From NCBI RefSeq assembly GCF_963678635.1, contig NC_087065.1, positions 47,434,381 through 47,498,380 on the forward strand: 64,000 nucleotides of DNA, in the 5' to 3' direction. This document shows, in pieces, positions 34,205-46,774 of this stretch. Position 1 is the first letter of the stretch; each line of letters opens with the position of its first letter. Below the pieces are notes generated by a model, which was not told where the DNA came from, ran no database searches, and was given only the letters and a program-made list of their open reading frames with translations. A program made the position numbers and the translations under genes. This stretch comes from Symsagittifera roscoffensis (taxonomy: Eukaryota > Xenacoelomorpha > Acoela > Convolutidae).

Positions 34205-34219
34205 TTATTTTAATTTTAG
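34205..34219 (+). promoter_or_regulatory. Splice acceptor in the GT31 5' leader
   Basis: The pyrimidine-rich TTATTTTAATTTTAG stands 18 bases upstream of the start ATG at 34238. It fits either a 5' UTR intron or a trans-splicing (spliced leader) acceptor. The sequence does not decide which. Confidence 0.5.
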
Positions 34220-34237
34220 CAAATTTAAAAACTGAGC

Positions 34238-34669
34238 ATGGCACTGATTGCCAAAGTTGCGCGTGCATTCATTAAACTTGGAATACTTATCATGGCGTTT
34301 CAAGTGTTTATTATGAGCTTCGTATTCTACAAAAACTCGAATAATCGCAATTTTGATACATTTAGGATGAAACTAGTAGATGAAAACTCTGTGAAAGAAG
34401 AAATGGAATCCTCTAATCAAAAATTGAGAAACTTATTTCGTTTTGGTGCTAAAAATACACCTTCTGCATACTTGCAAGGCAATTTGTTCACTTTTTCAGA
34501 ATCAAAAATCTGTGAATTACCTGAATCGAAAAGTGTTCAAAAGGATTTGGTAGTTATTTTAATTGCCAGTCTTCCCGAGAGGTCTGGAATACGACATCTC
34601 ATCAGACATTCGTGGGCCAATCCGAACATTTACAAAAACTTGTCGATGAATTATGTCACGCTTTTTGTC
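34238..34669 (+). CDS. GT31 (beta-1,3-galactosyltransferase-like) gene, exon 1
   Basis: This exon has 144 codons from the first ATG after the acceptor. Residues 12-31 (IKLGILIMAFQVFIMSFVFY) form a single hydrophobic segment after a short basic N-terminus, the signal anchor of a type II Golgi protein. Then come a polar stem, a NLFRFGAKNTPS string shared with the minus-strand paralogues, and the start of the catalytic domain: KDLVVILIASLPERSGIRHL followed by IRHSWANP, the first GT31 motif. The exon ends YVTLFV|GTAAGT in phase 0 and joins in frame to 37595. Family enzymes add galactose or N-acetylhexosamine in beta-1,3 linkage to secretory-pathway glycans. The donor and acceptor specificity here are unknown. 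Confidence 0.88.
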
Positions 34670-37594
34670 GTAAGTTTCTTCCCAAAAATTTTATAATTCG
34701 ATATGAGCAAATCCAAAAAATTCATTTGTCAGGATTGTTTTCATTTTGAAATGCGATCTTGTTTGAAATTAATGTTTTGAAACTGAGATCTTAATAGCCA
34801 GTACTGCAATGTAAAACACTAGCGGAAAATTTGAACGCCAATTTAGGTGTTTACTTTCTAAAATGATTGTTTTCAAATGAGATTTGGACAAAAACTTTAC
34901 ATAGGCTAAGATCAAGTGATCAAAGCTTCCCTCTATACAGTTATCAATTTTCGGCTTTAAATAAGTAACAGTATATTCTGAGTCTGAAAATTTTATTTTT
35001 ACAATTTGCATTGAGTGTTTATTTCAGTGAACTTTTTCTCGAAGAAGCCGAGTAAAAAAAACTGTTCAACCGATGTGAAATACATTCTGAGCAATAAAAT
35101 TGAAAGTTTGAAAATGGTAAGGACCTGAAACCAAAACTTAATTGCATTGACGGAAGCTCTGAATATTTACGTTTTGCAAACAGGTAATTTAGAGGGTCAA
35201 AACTTTAATTTGCGTTTTATTTTGATGTACTAGTTTTAATATAAAATCAAAAACGAAATCTGGCAAAAATGAAAAATTATCTGGATCCTAATAGGAAATG
35301 TTTCTGATTAAAAGTTTGTTTCAAATGATTTGCTGATTCAAATAATGACATTTCACAATTTTTCTTCAAAAGTCAAAACTGGAATAAACAAGATTTTTTG
35401 TCAACAAAAGTAAAACGTGGAGAGCTTAAGATGTCCAAATGAAAACGGGTGTTGCGTTACAAAATTACTATATTTAATGTGTCAGACATATTTTTATTTC
35501 TGTTTAATAAGTTACACCTGTGGAAAAAATTAAACTCAATGCTAAGTTTTTACTCCCTAAGTTAATGGATTATTTTGAACAGAATTTACTCAAAATCTTA
35601 TAAAATTTTTTGCATCGACTGCTTGCAATTAATCTTAACAATTTTCTTTGATTTGAAGTAACTGCCAGCTTTTTTCAAAAATGCTGTATTCAATACTTGG
35701 GCTTAGAACACTGAACAAATCAATTTTCTTGTTCAAAAATTTCACATGAAATGACCAATTTTTCGACTCCGCTGGTTCAAAAAAGTGTTCATTCCATAGA
35801 AAATTCACTTCAATTGCGGAAAGTATGCGGAAAGTATGCCGAAATTAAACCAGGAATACACTGATAAATGCTAAAAATCAAAAACTTAGATTTCCAGAGT
35901 GGGTAGCTTAAGTAATTTGGTATAGGAACAACAATCAAAATGAAAATGACGAAACACCAAAATATTCACATCAAAACACCAGTAGCAATTGCTGTATTTG
36001 AGTGTCTTCCAAAATTGTTAAATATTAACAATGAGAGGAGAACAAAAAAACTACATCAGCTATTCAATTTTTATTATTTTGTTGTTTTTATGAAAGATCA
36101 CCAATCAAACAAAAAGCAATCATTCACAACTATATGTAAACTGGAAAGTTAAATTAGAGGTTTTTATCAATAGGAAACCCTGTGCGTTTTTCATGGTGAC
36201 TGGTTTAGCTATATTGAAATCGCTTATTTAAAAAAAACTGAAGAAATATACAAAAATTATATATAGTCAAGCTAATGACTTTTTTATTTTCTTTTTCAAT
36301 TTGTCTACCTACAAGCTGTGTAAAGTATAAAGCTATATATCTTACTTAAATTTCAGTGAGACCAAAATGTTACTTGTTTCTTTTCAGTCAAACGTTTAAT
36401 TTGCCGCTTAGATTGTTGTAATAGGGCAAAATTTTTTGCGCGTTAGGTATGCTTAATTGGCTAAGTTGGCAGTTTTTAAACTCCTGTATTTTGAAAAAAA
36501 AATTGCAGTTATTTTGCCATAATGTTTGAAAATCACAAAACTAGTTTTTGCGTAAACGCTATAACTTTGTTTTTTTTGTGTGTGTTTTTTAAACAATTTT
36601 GGAAACCAACTAAGATGGTTTCAATAAAAACCCTCAGTTCACGATCATTAAATTACTCTGTATTTTGAGGAAATTTTCTAGGTTTTTTCTTTTTTCTGTT
36701 CTCATAATTAATTTATAGTCCTTAACTTAATTTTGATTTTTGAAAAAATAGAAAACTTCGAGCCCGCTCAGGCCATTCTTTTACAGGTGTTAATTAGAAA
36801 AACCAAAACTGGTGATATCTAACAAAACCTTGATTAAAAGAGCGAGTTCTTCGCACTGTTTTTTTAAGTGTCAATTTGGTTTGGAAAGTATCCCCGAGCT
36901 ATCAAATTTCTAATGAATCTGTGTTGTGTATAATAAAAGCATTTTTCGTTTGTTCAGATAATATCAATATAATAACAATATGAAGAATTTGAATTTACGG
37001 GCTCAAATTAATTTTTTGGAAAACTGTTGAGCTTGATTTATTCTTTATGCCCCAAAACTGACAATTAAGAGAATTGAAAGATGTATTTGTTCAGTGTTGG
37101 TCATATCTGTTTTGACGACACTAACGTTAAAAGTTCTTGGGAGCTTATAACAAAAATTTGGACAAAGTTTGAACACAACATATCTGCTAATGAGAAATAG
37201 TTATGAAATAATAAAAGTTAGTCAAGCTCAACAGCTTCGCAAAAAATAATTTGAGCACGTAAATTCGTATGTCTTAAATTGTTTGCGAGGATGTTTCCAC
37301 AGCAAGAACATCTCTAAAACTAGTTTTGATATACCTGACCAAAGACTGGCCCATGTCTGTTAATCACTGTGATATCACAAAATAGTTATATTTTTCTTGT
37401 CATGTCAACCCAAGGGTGCTGTTTTACAGAGAAGAAGTTTTTAGTTGCAAATGGAAGTTTATACCTTCTAAAGTTTTGTAATTAAAGTACTTTCATTTTT
37501 TTCAATTCAACTATTTTGCCTTTGAGAATTATTCTATTTAGTCATACGCTCAAAAATTCTCAAAAGCGTTCAACATAGGCCTTTGTTTCTGTAG
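34670..37594 (+). other. Intron of the plus-strand GT31 gene (2925 bp)
   Basis: Bounded by |GTAAGT and CTGTAG|. AT-rich, no other exon needed for the reading frame. The open frame 35940-36152 has no motif. A stretch at about 34855-35110 resembles part of the tandem-array unit downstream (GATCAAGTGATCAAAGC near 34911 against GATCAAACGATCCGAAATCC in the array, and a GTCTGAAAA / ATCTGAAAA block followed by TTTGCAT..GAGTG). Confidence 0.75.
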
Positions 37595-37846
37595 GTCAAC
37601 AAACCGGAATCCTATTGGGACCGCGCCAGCTTGCTAATGGAGACCTTCATGACCAATGACGTCATCGTAGTGAATGTAGCAGAAAACTACAAACTGCTCA
37701 CAGTTCAGCTGATGATTGGGTACATGTGGGTGCATGAAAAGTGTCCAGGGGCTAAATATGTCCTGAAGGTGGACGATGACACCTACGCCTATCTAGGCAC
37801 AGTGGAACACATCATCAGACGGACTGAGGAGCGAAACACAGTAAAA
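37595..37846 (+). CDS. GT31 gene, exon 2 with DxD motif
   Basis: This exon has 84 codons, phase 0 at both ends, between CTGTAG| and |GTAAAT. It begins VNKPESYWDRASLL and carries VIVVNVAENYKLLTVQLMIG, MWVHEKCPGAKYVLK and the metal-binding motif VDDDTYAYL. DDD here corresponds to DED in the minus-strand paralogues. The last residues are RRTEERNTVK. The remaining third of a typical GT31 domain (the region with the conserved Gly-rich and ED motifs) was not found between here and the gypsy element that begins about 1.1 kb downstream. The gene is therefore either truncated by the repeats or has its last exon beyond the window. Confidence 0.88.
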
Positions 37847-38918
37847 GTAAATTTATTTACTACGAATACGGACAAGATATTAAAGGATGCAATTATAGTT
37901 TTTTTGGTTCTCCGGAAGTTTAAAACCAATGTTTTCTGTGGGATCAGGATGTCATTTTGATTGATTTGACATTTTTTATTTCTCAAAGGACATTTAAATT
38001 GACAATTTTGGCAAATTTCTAAACTTTAGGATAATTAACGCCATCCTCCCCTCCAGAAATTGACCTCCTCGTCGCCCGTAGGAAAACCATTTGATAGCGC
38101 CGGGAGAAAGAAGTTTGAACTTTTATTTTGTTATCTGTGCAAATATTGAAAATACAGACTGAAATATTGGTTTATATTTTAACACGGTTGATAAAAATAT
38201 TTCAAAAGATCTGGAAGACTCTGTACTAGATTTTTTTCGGATATTTATAAGTACATTTATTAGCCATATGTCAATTTTGCTACCCGCTATCTTGAATAGT
38301 TGCGGAGAAAGCGACAAAGACGTTAAAAAATTCGCTTATTTGCCTGATTTAAAACAAAAAAATTTAAACTAACCCTAAAATGATTCTTTAACACTAATAC
38401 TGAGGGGGGCGCGCGACAAAAAAAAACGCACGCAGCCAATGTGGCAGTAAAATATCGTAGAAAATTGTTCTAGCGTGAACAGGTTTTGTAGGAATTACTG
38501 TTTTCTATGAACTTTCGGGTTAAAAGGTTTCATATTTATTCTAAATTTTTTTTCTGGTAATATTTTTCAGAGAAAGTTGTTTTTGGGGCATCAGATATAG
38601 CATCGATTCGAAGCAAGTTTTTCGAAGCCGTAAATTGCGTTCCGGAGAAACAGTTCCCAGCTATTTCCTTAAAAAACAAGAAGGTCTGCTTAGATGTTTG
38701 CAGCTTAAACTAATTAACCGCGTAGAAATGGAATAGGAAGAAAAGGAAATCTAAAAGATGTCAAAAGTTTTGATCTTTTTGTGCTAATGTTATTGTTTGT
38801 TTTAGGCATCGTCAGTTTATGGAGGAAGATGCGCAGCAGATACAAAGGTTAGTTTTGTGAGTTTGAAATTTAAACCGAGACGGCTTGTTTTGGTTCAGAC
38901 CAGATTCAGAGATTCCTG
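37847..38918 (+). other. Region after GT31 exon 2; possible small exons, no clear gene
   Basis: Two stretches look exon-like by splice signals only: one after ATATTTTTCAG at 38571 that reads EKVVFGASDIASIRSKFF until a stop at about 38710, and one after TTGTTTTAG at 38804 that reads SSVYGGRCAADTK up to an AAAG|GTTAGT donor. Neither matches GT31 C-terminal motifs. They may belong to a variant 3' end or be chance. Confidence 0.3.
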
Positions 38919-39155
38919 GAAAAACACAGTCATAGTCGTTAAAATTAGTCTTAAAAAAGTTCAAGCTAGCTCATGTCTATTTAAAATTCTGTCAATCAGT
39001 TATGTCCTCCTTCGGTGATAGCCATCTTTGACAGGTACCGGCCTTCGAGTGTCTGACAATGTCGATTGACCCCTAAAAATTATCGTTCTGCCCACAGATA
39101 CAATTGAGTTGCTTACGTTTGAGATTTTTTAACGTATGGAATTAAAAGTTTCAAG
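38919..39155 (+). repeat. 5' LTR of gypsy element 2 (approximate ends)
   Basis: It matches 51123-51345 through CATAGTCGTTAAAAT, TTGACAGGTACCGGCCTTCG, GTCTGACAATGTCG and GATACAATTGA. The right end is placed before TGGCGCAGCAA, the primer-binding-site-like string that also follows the 5' LTR of element 1. Identity is low, so the ends are estimates. Confidence 0.65.
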
Positions 39156-39950
39156 ATGGCGCAGCAATCACGACAAAATCGGGTTGGAGAACTACTGGGG
39201 ATTACGTCTTTTTGGCCACCAAAACACGTCGAGGCACCAAGGCTGTGGGAATTCTGGATAAACGGCTTTCAGCGAGTAATGGATGCAAAACACTCTATCA
39301 ACCCAGCAAAATTTTACTTTGCGGCCACACTTACGTGGTGCAAATATGAGCTCTAGCGGCAGATGTAGACGGGAAGAATATAATGGAATCGGAACAATTA
39401 CTCATCTCTAATCTGTACTTGTGCCTGGGTAAAACGACATGATGAACTACACAAAAGGAGACCAGTGCAATTTCTGAACAATGGATACACGAATTTTGAC
39501 AGTGAACATGACGAACCGCGAAGCCCAGATCTAGATTTGTTGATCGACAAAAACACCGTAGGAGGTTAGCGAATAGCGCTGTCATACAAGCGAGGAGGGG
39601 GTTGAATACGTGAAGACGTATGGTTCAACAACTGGGGAAGTAACTGCAACCGGACCGACGGGCGTAGGACTACAAATCTAAACGGAATCGGTGGAGAGAA
39701 AAAAGGGTCGGATACAGAAAAAAAAGGGGGCGATCCAAGGAAGAGAACAATTCTGATGGGGAACTACAATGGGGGATCATAGGTGCTACAACTACGACAA
39801 ATCAGGAATTACAAGGGAACACATGAACGATTGTGCAGCCAAGGGAGTTACAAGCAGTTTTTGTAAAAGAGTGGGACTTTTTAAAACGAATTGTCCTACT
39901 AAAAAAAACAATCAGTGACGATCGTCGGTAGGTATGATCCAGGGTCAGGA
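39154..39950 (+). pseudogene. gag relic of gypsy element 2
   Basis: Opens MAQQSRQNRVGELLGITSFW at 39156 and stops at 39356. Further on, around 39783-39906, a different frame reads CYNYDKSGITREHMNDC and FCKRVGLFKTNCPTK, two CCHC zinc knuckles in which several Cys or His have been replaced. Many stops lie between. The product would be capsid and nucleocapsid. Confidence 0.65.
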
Positions 39951-40245
39951 GGACGGTGAACCGTTCGATTGGGAAGATACGGACTACGGGACATCACAGC
40001 ATGAGAATGCAGTGGAGTGGATGAGTACACCAACGGATCGCAATCGTTCCTGGCATTCAGATTTTCCAGGGAACTATCTCGTTATGACAATACGATTGAG
40101 GAAACACATGAAAGTGGTTGTTGCAAAACTGTCGATCAAAAGTCACGGACAAAAACGTAGCGTCTGGATCGACAGCGGTTCGCCGATATCAATCTTCACG
40201 ACCGGGGAATCCGAGATTCTTAGGATCCGCAGATATAAAAACTAA
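39934..40245 (+). pseudogene. Protease region of gypsy element 2
   Basis: A 103-codon frame contains RSVWIDSGSPISIFTTGES, a retropepsin active site with DSG. Its position between the knuckles and the RT start fits protease. The domain downstream of the active site is interrupted. Confidence 0.7.
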
Positions 40246-40445
40246 CATCGGAGCTCCAAGAATTCCGCGACTATGTGAATAACCATTTCCATACTTTTGG
40301 AACTCACTTGAAACAATGATTGTCGAACTCGTGTCGAATGAGTGGGCAGCATCACGCCAAACTGAAGTGACGGCCGGACTATTTCAGTGAGTTTTTTTTA
40401 ACTGGGTCGGGAAAACTCGAAACTACATGGTGCAGGCCGATTGAT

Positions 40446-41340
40446 TTGCAAACCTTATCATCATCCAACAAAAATAAAGGGGGGAGACTTCCGAAAATGT
40501 TGCAAGATAAAGTCAAAGGCGAAATGAAAAAACTCATAAATCGAGGGCAAATTAAAATGCAGCATGATTGTTCGGACATATATTTTGTCTCTCCAATAGT
40601 AATAACCATCGAAAAAGACGGATTGGTAAAACTCGGTTTTGAGGCGCGCAAACTAAATAGACACGTGAACAAGGAGAAAAATCAAAAACTGAATATTGAA
40701 GAAATTATGGATAGGACCGGGCAAACAATCAGCGAAAGAAAAAATGACGACGTAATTTTTGAACTACAGATTTATCATATTGCGAATGTTCAACTAGCAC
40801 TCAACCCAGAAACTAGCATCTAACGCAATTTTCCATTAGACAGGGGTAAATAGACGCGGACGTACCGATTCAAAACCGGCTTCTACAGATTGAACACAAT
40901 TCCGGCGAATTCTAAATGGTAGTGGATTCAATTTTGTCATTATTTCCGCAATCACGTGCATTTCTGACGACATCCTTATGGCAATCATCCCTTTGGGATC
41001 AAAAGCTGAACAAATATCAACAGTTGAAAAGGATTTACAGAAATTACATTTGGAAAATCTGGCATTTAAATTAACAAAACGCAGGAATGTGAATGGCTTG
41101 GGCATAAAACACACCAAATGGAAATACGCGTCTGATCCAAAAAATTGACCCAATCGAAACTTTAAGACCGCCCTGCACAATATCGGAAACCAAACCGTTC
41201 TTGGCGTCAATACAAAGTTTTCACAAAAATACGTCCCAGTATTAGCTAAATCGTTAGCACCGTTACAGCCAATATTAAGCAGAAAAAGCGACTTCCTGTG
41301 GACAGAAGAATCTTACAGAAGAAAGAAAGTTTTTTTTGAA
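40446..41340 (+). pseudogene. Reverse transcriptase region of gypsy element 2
   Basis: The frame 40446-40823 reads LPKMLQDKVKGEMKKLINRG and FVSPIVITIEKDGLVKLGFE, the first RT blocks. After a stop, other frames show YRFKTGFYRLNTIPA (about 40866) and SDDILMAIIPLGSK (about 40963), where the YxDD site has become SDD. The thumb region follows without an open frame. Not functional. Confidence 0.8.
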
Positions 41341-41785
41341 ACTTGAAATGCCAAGTTGCAATATAGTGGAGCTCAAACACTTCAATATCCATAAGGACAT
41401 AAGAATAGTTTGTGATGCTAGCTATAATGGATTAGGGGCCACACTTGAGCAACTCGGTTCCTAGGGTTGGCGGCCGATATCGCTCGCATCGCGCTACCGA
41501 AATGATACCGAGAATAATTATACGACAAGCAAACTAGAAATACTAGCGGTAGTGTTGGATGCAGATGATTTTCCATACCCTGTCTTGGGCGGGAAATTTA
41601 AAAACATAACCGACCACAAAGCCCTTTTATCGTCCTTAAACGGAAAAACAAGAAAAGTAAAACGATGTTTAGCCGGTTAACGAGATAGATCAATCGATTA
41701 ACACCAATCGACTTCGAGATGGAGGCTAAGGTCGGATAAGCCGATTAACTGTCCCGAAATCCAACTAGCTCAGAGGAACTAATTT
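41341..41785 (+). pseudogene. RNase H region of gypsy element 2
   Basis: Reads RIVCDASYNGLGATLEQLGS, then after a TAG WRPISLASRYRNDTE, NNYTTSKLEILAVVLDADDF and ITDHKALLSSLNGK. These are the standard RNase H blocks of gypsy elements with the catalytic Asp (CDAS), Glu (KLEILA) and Asp (TDHKAL) visible. Confidence 0.85.
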
Positions 41786-44112
41786 CGATATACGACAGCA
41801 TATTCACGGTGGCGAAGATAAAGTCCCATCGCAGTGTTTTTGGATTCAATATTGAAAGTTTTCCGAGGGAAAGGACATTAAATTTAGAGATAAATAGCCA
41901 ATCAGACCAAAGCATGCAAACATCAAATTCTGACACAGCCGGTAGGGACAATTTGTAACGCAACAGGAAACCAACTAATCACAAAACAGTAATTTGCGGA
42001 TCCAATACTCCACGCGACAAAATCTTCAAAAATTGGTTAAATATTAATTTTAAAGACCGTTACGCAAGAAATTTTAAGAACCTAAATTACGATAAAAAGT
42101 TGGAGAAATCATTTGAAGAACTGGAAAATTTTTGGAAAGACACCCGTGCTCTGAAAGTGGTGAGGACGGCGAGGTGGAAGAAAGACAAGAAGCTCGTATT
42201 GATGCAAAACAGAAAGCAAAAAAAACAAACAGGATGCTTTCAATACCTTCGGCACTTACAGGAGAATCCTTTCACCCAATAGACCCCTCAAATCGCATAA
42301 TGACCTTCTTCCCCAGATTTATAAAGTAGTCCAAAAAATACCGCGCTGCCCGATATTTTTCTCTTTCGCTTTGTCTAGTCACAGTATGCAACCGATCCAC
42401 AAACTCAAGCGATAGATGAAAGAGTTAAGACTAAGTAGGCCAACATGTACTCAAAAGTTCACCCTATGAACAATTAACACTCACTACTCGTAATAGATTC
42501 CCACGTTCGCGACAACTGACTTGGAATGGACGACAAACTTGATCTCAAATACATTGCACAAGGAAGCAAACAACAGGCTTCACTACTAGCACCACGGAAC
42601 GTCAAAAATGCTCACGGCGGCCAAGGATATCCACAGGATCATTTTCAATGTTCCAGAATTGTAGAGTGTATGATTGAGGGTAAGAACCTTAAAACCAAAT
42701 GCAAAAATGGGACAAGGAAAAATTCAAGAAACAAAAGAGCCGAAAGAGGCAGTCCAGTTGGTCTTTTGGGGGCTCATAAACTACCTCAATGAATAAAAAA
42801 AGTACATGGATGTGGCGGTTTCTAATATACGCCCAAGAATTAAAACTGGAGTCCCTGGAAAAGATGCTCGAAAGGTCTCTCGGTGCTTTACATTTTTCAG
42901 CTATTAAAACGCTTAAAAAAGTTCATTCAAGGCGCACTACGGCGGGGAAGCAAATACGAGCTTAAGAGGCCTAACAAAAAAAACCGTCCATTAACAACTT
43001 AAGCCAAAGGTAATAAAATCCGAAACCTACCTGATTAGATGAAAGTGATCCGGCGGCGCAAGCAATGCCAAATCCCGCTGACCAGAACTAGAGTATCCGG
43101 TCGTACTCAGAGTACAGGGTCCGATTGACAAACCACCCACTGTGCCTAAGGGATAGTCAAGCAATCAATCAGGAAAAAACAAACAGCCCGATCAACAGAT
43201 AAACCCAACACAGAGGCTGGACTAACGAATTTGGTTTTTCAACGCACAACCGAGCGAAATTTGAATAGGTATAACATAAAACGAAACCTGAACAGATTGC
43301 TTAACATAAAAGTGACTTCAGACTGCTTAGAAAATCCGGAGTCGCCATACGAAAGCCAAAGGGTGTAATGCCAAAGGGTGTAATCTTCGGGTGTAATCAC
43401 ACGCCCACCAACGGCACCGGAGCTACGAAATAAGCTAGCATTCAAAGGCATAGACACAAAAAAACCAACGCAGCGAGCGGAGGCCGGCAAAAAAGAAGAC
43501 GATTCGAATCCAAATCGAAACTGAGTCTGACGAAGACAAAAAACCACTATCATCAAGCGTGTGATTGGGAAACTACTAACAGTATCGATACTACCCAAGG
43601 GACAGCCGCTAACCAAAACCTCAAAACCAGGGCCATCACAGCGAACGGACGGAATTCGTCTATCGAATTGAAAAATGCAGGAGCGAGCGAAAAACAAGGA
43701 TCGAGCACGAGCAGAGGCAACACGGAGCGAGCAAAAACCAGTGATTTTCTGAAAATGGGCGAAACTCGAAGTAAGTCGGGCACAAAGCAAAATGGACTCA
43801 TGACGTGTTCGAAGAATCTTACGAACTACCAGCACCGGCGAAAGTCAATTCGAAAAAGAAAGATTGAATGCAGCGGCTTGTGTCATACTCTAGCCCAGAC
43901 TCCAACAGCAGCCAGGTCGAAACGTTATCACGAAAGAGCGGGCAAAAGCGAACAGTGGTGATAAGATGGGCGCTGTCAAGATTGACAACATCCTGAAAGG
44001 CAACAAGAAGAATTGAAATAAAGAAAAGGAGGAAAAAGGAGAACTATAAAGACTATTTAAAACAATCGTGGACCACGGGGAGGGATCGACTGCTTACAGT
44101 TACGATAGCAAT
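41786..44112 (+). repeat. Integrase-containing repeat R1 of element 2
   Basis: First of three tandem copies. In order: a linker (GATATACGACAGCATATTC), a Glu/Lys-rich stretch (42100-42290), the integrase zinc-binding part at about 42560-42660 (ISNTLHKEANNRLHY and TSKMLTAAKDI in one frame), QLVFWGPINYLNE at 42757-42793, and C-terminal sequence to about 43000. In R1 most of the catalytic core is missing. The tail (43560-43960) is Ser/Arg/Lys-rich. Minus-strand frames here are shadows. Confidence 0.7.
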
Positions 44113-46774
44113 TTTGATATACGATAGCATGTTTACGGTGGCAAAGATAGAATCAATTCGTAGCGTCCTCTGATTTAATAATGAACGTTTATCCGAGGGA
44201 TCAGAAAGTAAATAAAACACTAGAGATTATTAGCCATTGAAATCAAAGCCATTGAACGTTTATCCGAGGGATCAGGAAGTAAATAAAACACTAGAGATTA
44301 TTAGCCATTGCAATCAAACTGTGAAGATTTCGAAATCAGAAACAACTGCTTGAGTACCTTTTATAATGCAACACAAAATCAACCATTCAGAAGGCGGGAG
44401 TTTGCATATCCCTTAATCCGCTCAACAAATTCTTCAAACTAGTTGGGGCATTTTTAAATTCCCAAGATAGTTACGCAAGAAACAACAAGGATTTTGAAAT
44501 CTGGAAGTTTTTTTACAAAAGACACCTGTGCTCTGAAAGTGGCGAGGACGATGAGCTGGAATAAATACAACAAGCTCAGATTAATGCTAAACAGAAAACA
44601 GAAAGACAAACACGAGGCTTTTAATACCTTCGGCATTTAAAAGAGAATCCTTTTCACCCAAAGACCCCTCAAATCGCAAAATGATCAGCGTCCCCCGGAA
44701 TTATAATGTAGTCCAAAGGATACCGCGCTACCCGAGTTATTTATCTTTCTTTTTGTCGAGTCACAGTATGCAACCGATCCAAAAAATCAAGCGATCTATG
44801 AAAGAAATAAGACTAAGTACGCCGACATAAACTCAAAAGTTCACCCTACGAACAATTACTACTGACAATTCCTAATTGACTTCCACTTTCGCGACAACTG
44901 ACTTGTGATGGAGGACAAACTTGATCCCAAATACATTGCATAAAGAAGCAAACAACAGGTTCCATTACTAACACCACCGAAAGTCAAAAATGCTCACGGC
45001 AGCCAAAGATATCTGGTTCCCGTATATCCAACGGAACATCGTCATTGGTCAAATTTTATAGAGAAGGTATGCTTGAGGGTAAGAGCCTTAAAAGGAAATA
45101 CAAAAGGGAAGACAAGGAAAAATTCAAGATCCAAAGGAGCCCAATGAGGCAGTTCAGTTAGTCTTTTTGGGGCTCATAAACTACCTCAATGAATAAAAAA
45201 GAAAGAACGTGGATGTGGCGGTTTCTAACATACGCCCAAGAATTAAAACTGGAGTCCTTGGAGAAGTTGCTCGAAAGGGCCCTCGGCGCTTTACGTTTTT
45301 CAGCTATTTCAACGCTCAAAAACAGGTCATTAAAGGCGCAAATAAAATTCTCAAGTTCCTTAAACGTTAAAAAAGCAATCATGGGAATCTTTAGAAAATT
45401 CAGGTCGATTAAGCTACTAACTTCACGTGAGAAAATAGAAATTTTGCTGTAACGGCAAGGTTAAGGAAGAAATTTGAAAAACTCAATTCAATTATAACAA
45501 ACCCGAAGAAGAAAAATTTGGAGCCCATGGAAAAGATGCTCGAAAGGTAGCTCGGGGTTTTAAGTTTTCCAGCTAATAAAACGCCCAACACGCGCCAATT
45601 GAGGCGCACCACGGCGGCAAAACATATACGATCTTAAGAAATCTAACAAAAGAACTAACTCAAACTGGTCAAACGTAATAAAATCTGAATCTGCCTGATT
45701 AGATGTAAGTGTCTGGCGGCCGAATCATTGCCAAATCCTGCTGACCACAACAGGAGTGTCCCATCGGACTCGGAGTACGGGAGCCTATTGAGAAACCACC
45801 ATCTGAACCTAACAGATCTTCAAGCAACCAATCACGAAAAACAAACATACCGCGCTACCAATTGATGAACCAACCACAGAAGCAGGATTAACGAGCTTGG
45901 TTTGTCAGCGCGCAACCAACAGAAATCTGAACATGTATAACATAAAAAGAAACCTGAACACATTGCTTAGCATAAAAATAACGTTAGACTGCTTAGGAAG
46001 CCCGGAGATGCCATACGAAAGACCACAATGCCCAGGAAACGAATTTCGGGAGTAATCACAAGCCCACCAACGTGACATGAGCTACAAAGGAAGCTAGCCT
46101 TCAAAAGCATAGACACACGAAAAACGAACGGAGCGAGTAGAGCGGGCCGAAAAAGGAGGCGATTCGAATCCAAAGATGAATCGGAGTAGAACGAAGACGA
46201 AAGGCAGCTATCATCTAAGCTTGTGATGAGGAAACTACCAACAGTATCGATACTAACCAAGGAACAATCGCTAACCAAAACTCCAAAAAAGGGCCACCAG
46301 AGCAAACGGACGGAACGCGTCTATCGAATTGAAAAAGTCAGGAGCGAGCGAAAAACCAGGATCTCTCACGAGCAGAGGCGATACGGAGCGAGCAAAAACA
46401 AGCGAAATTCTGAAAAGGTGCCATACTCGAAGAAAGCGGCCACAGAGCAATTGAACTAATTACGTGTTGGAAAAACCTAACGAAATACGGGCGCAACCTG
46501 AACCAGCACCGGCGGAAGTCGAACCGTAAAAGAAGGGACAAAAGCAACGGCGTGTGTCAGACTCTAGCCCAGACTCCAACAGCAGCCAGGTTGAAGGAGC
46601 GGGCGAAAGCGAACGGTGTTGAATAGGATGGGCCTGGTCAAAATTCATCACATCTCGAAAGGCAACAAGGGTAAATGAATTTTAAAAAAAGGAGGAAAAA
46701 AGAAAACTATTAAGACTATTTAGGATTATCGTGAGCCAAGGGAGGGTCGATTGCTTACAATTACGATAGCAATT
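44113..46774 (+). repeat. Integrase-containing repeat R2 of element 2
   Basis: Second copy, offset about 2.38 kb from R1 (zinc-binding part at 44917-45030, INYLNE at about 45180). It keeps part of the catalytic core (GIFRKFRSIKLLTSREKIE at about 45385-45450). A 71-bp direct repeat (44183-44253 and 44254-44324) has arisen near its start. A second LEKMLERSSGVL-like block follows at about 45520, then the same Ser/Arg-rich tail as R1 (46230-46600). Confidence 0.7.

Noticed and set aside
35030-35105. Possible extra exon in the GT31 intron (TTTCAG ... ATG|GTAAGG)
   Set aside because: The open frame would need a phase that does not match the flanking phase-0 junction, and direct joining of the two exons gives the same LFV|VN junction position as in the minus-strand paralogues.
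43239-43835. A 198-codon minus-strand open frame, the longest in this part (with a similar one at 45967-46547)
   Set aside because: It lies antisense to the Ser/Arg/Lys-rich tail of the gypsy integrase repeats and recurs with each repeat, with Leu/Phe/Arg-rich content expected of a shadow frame.
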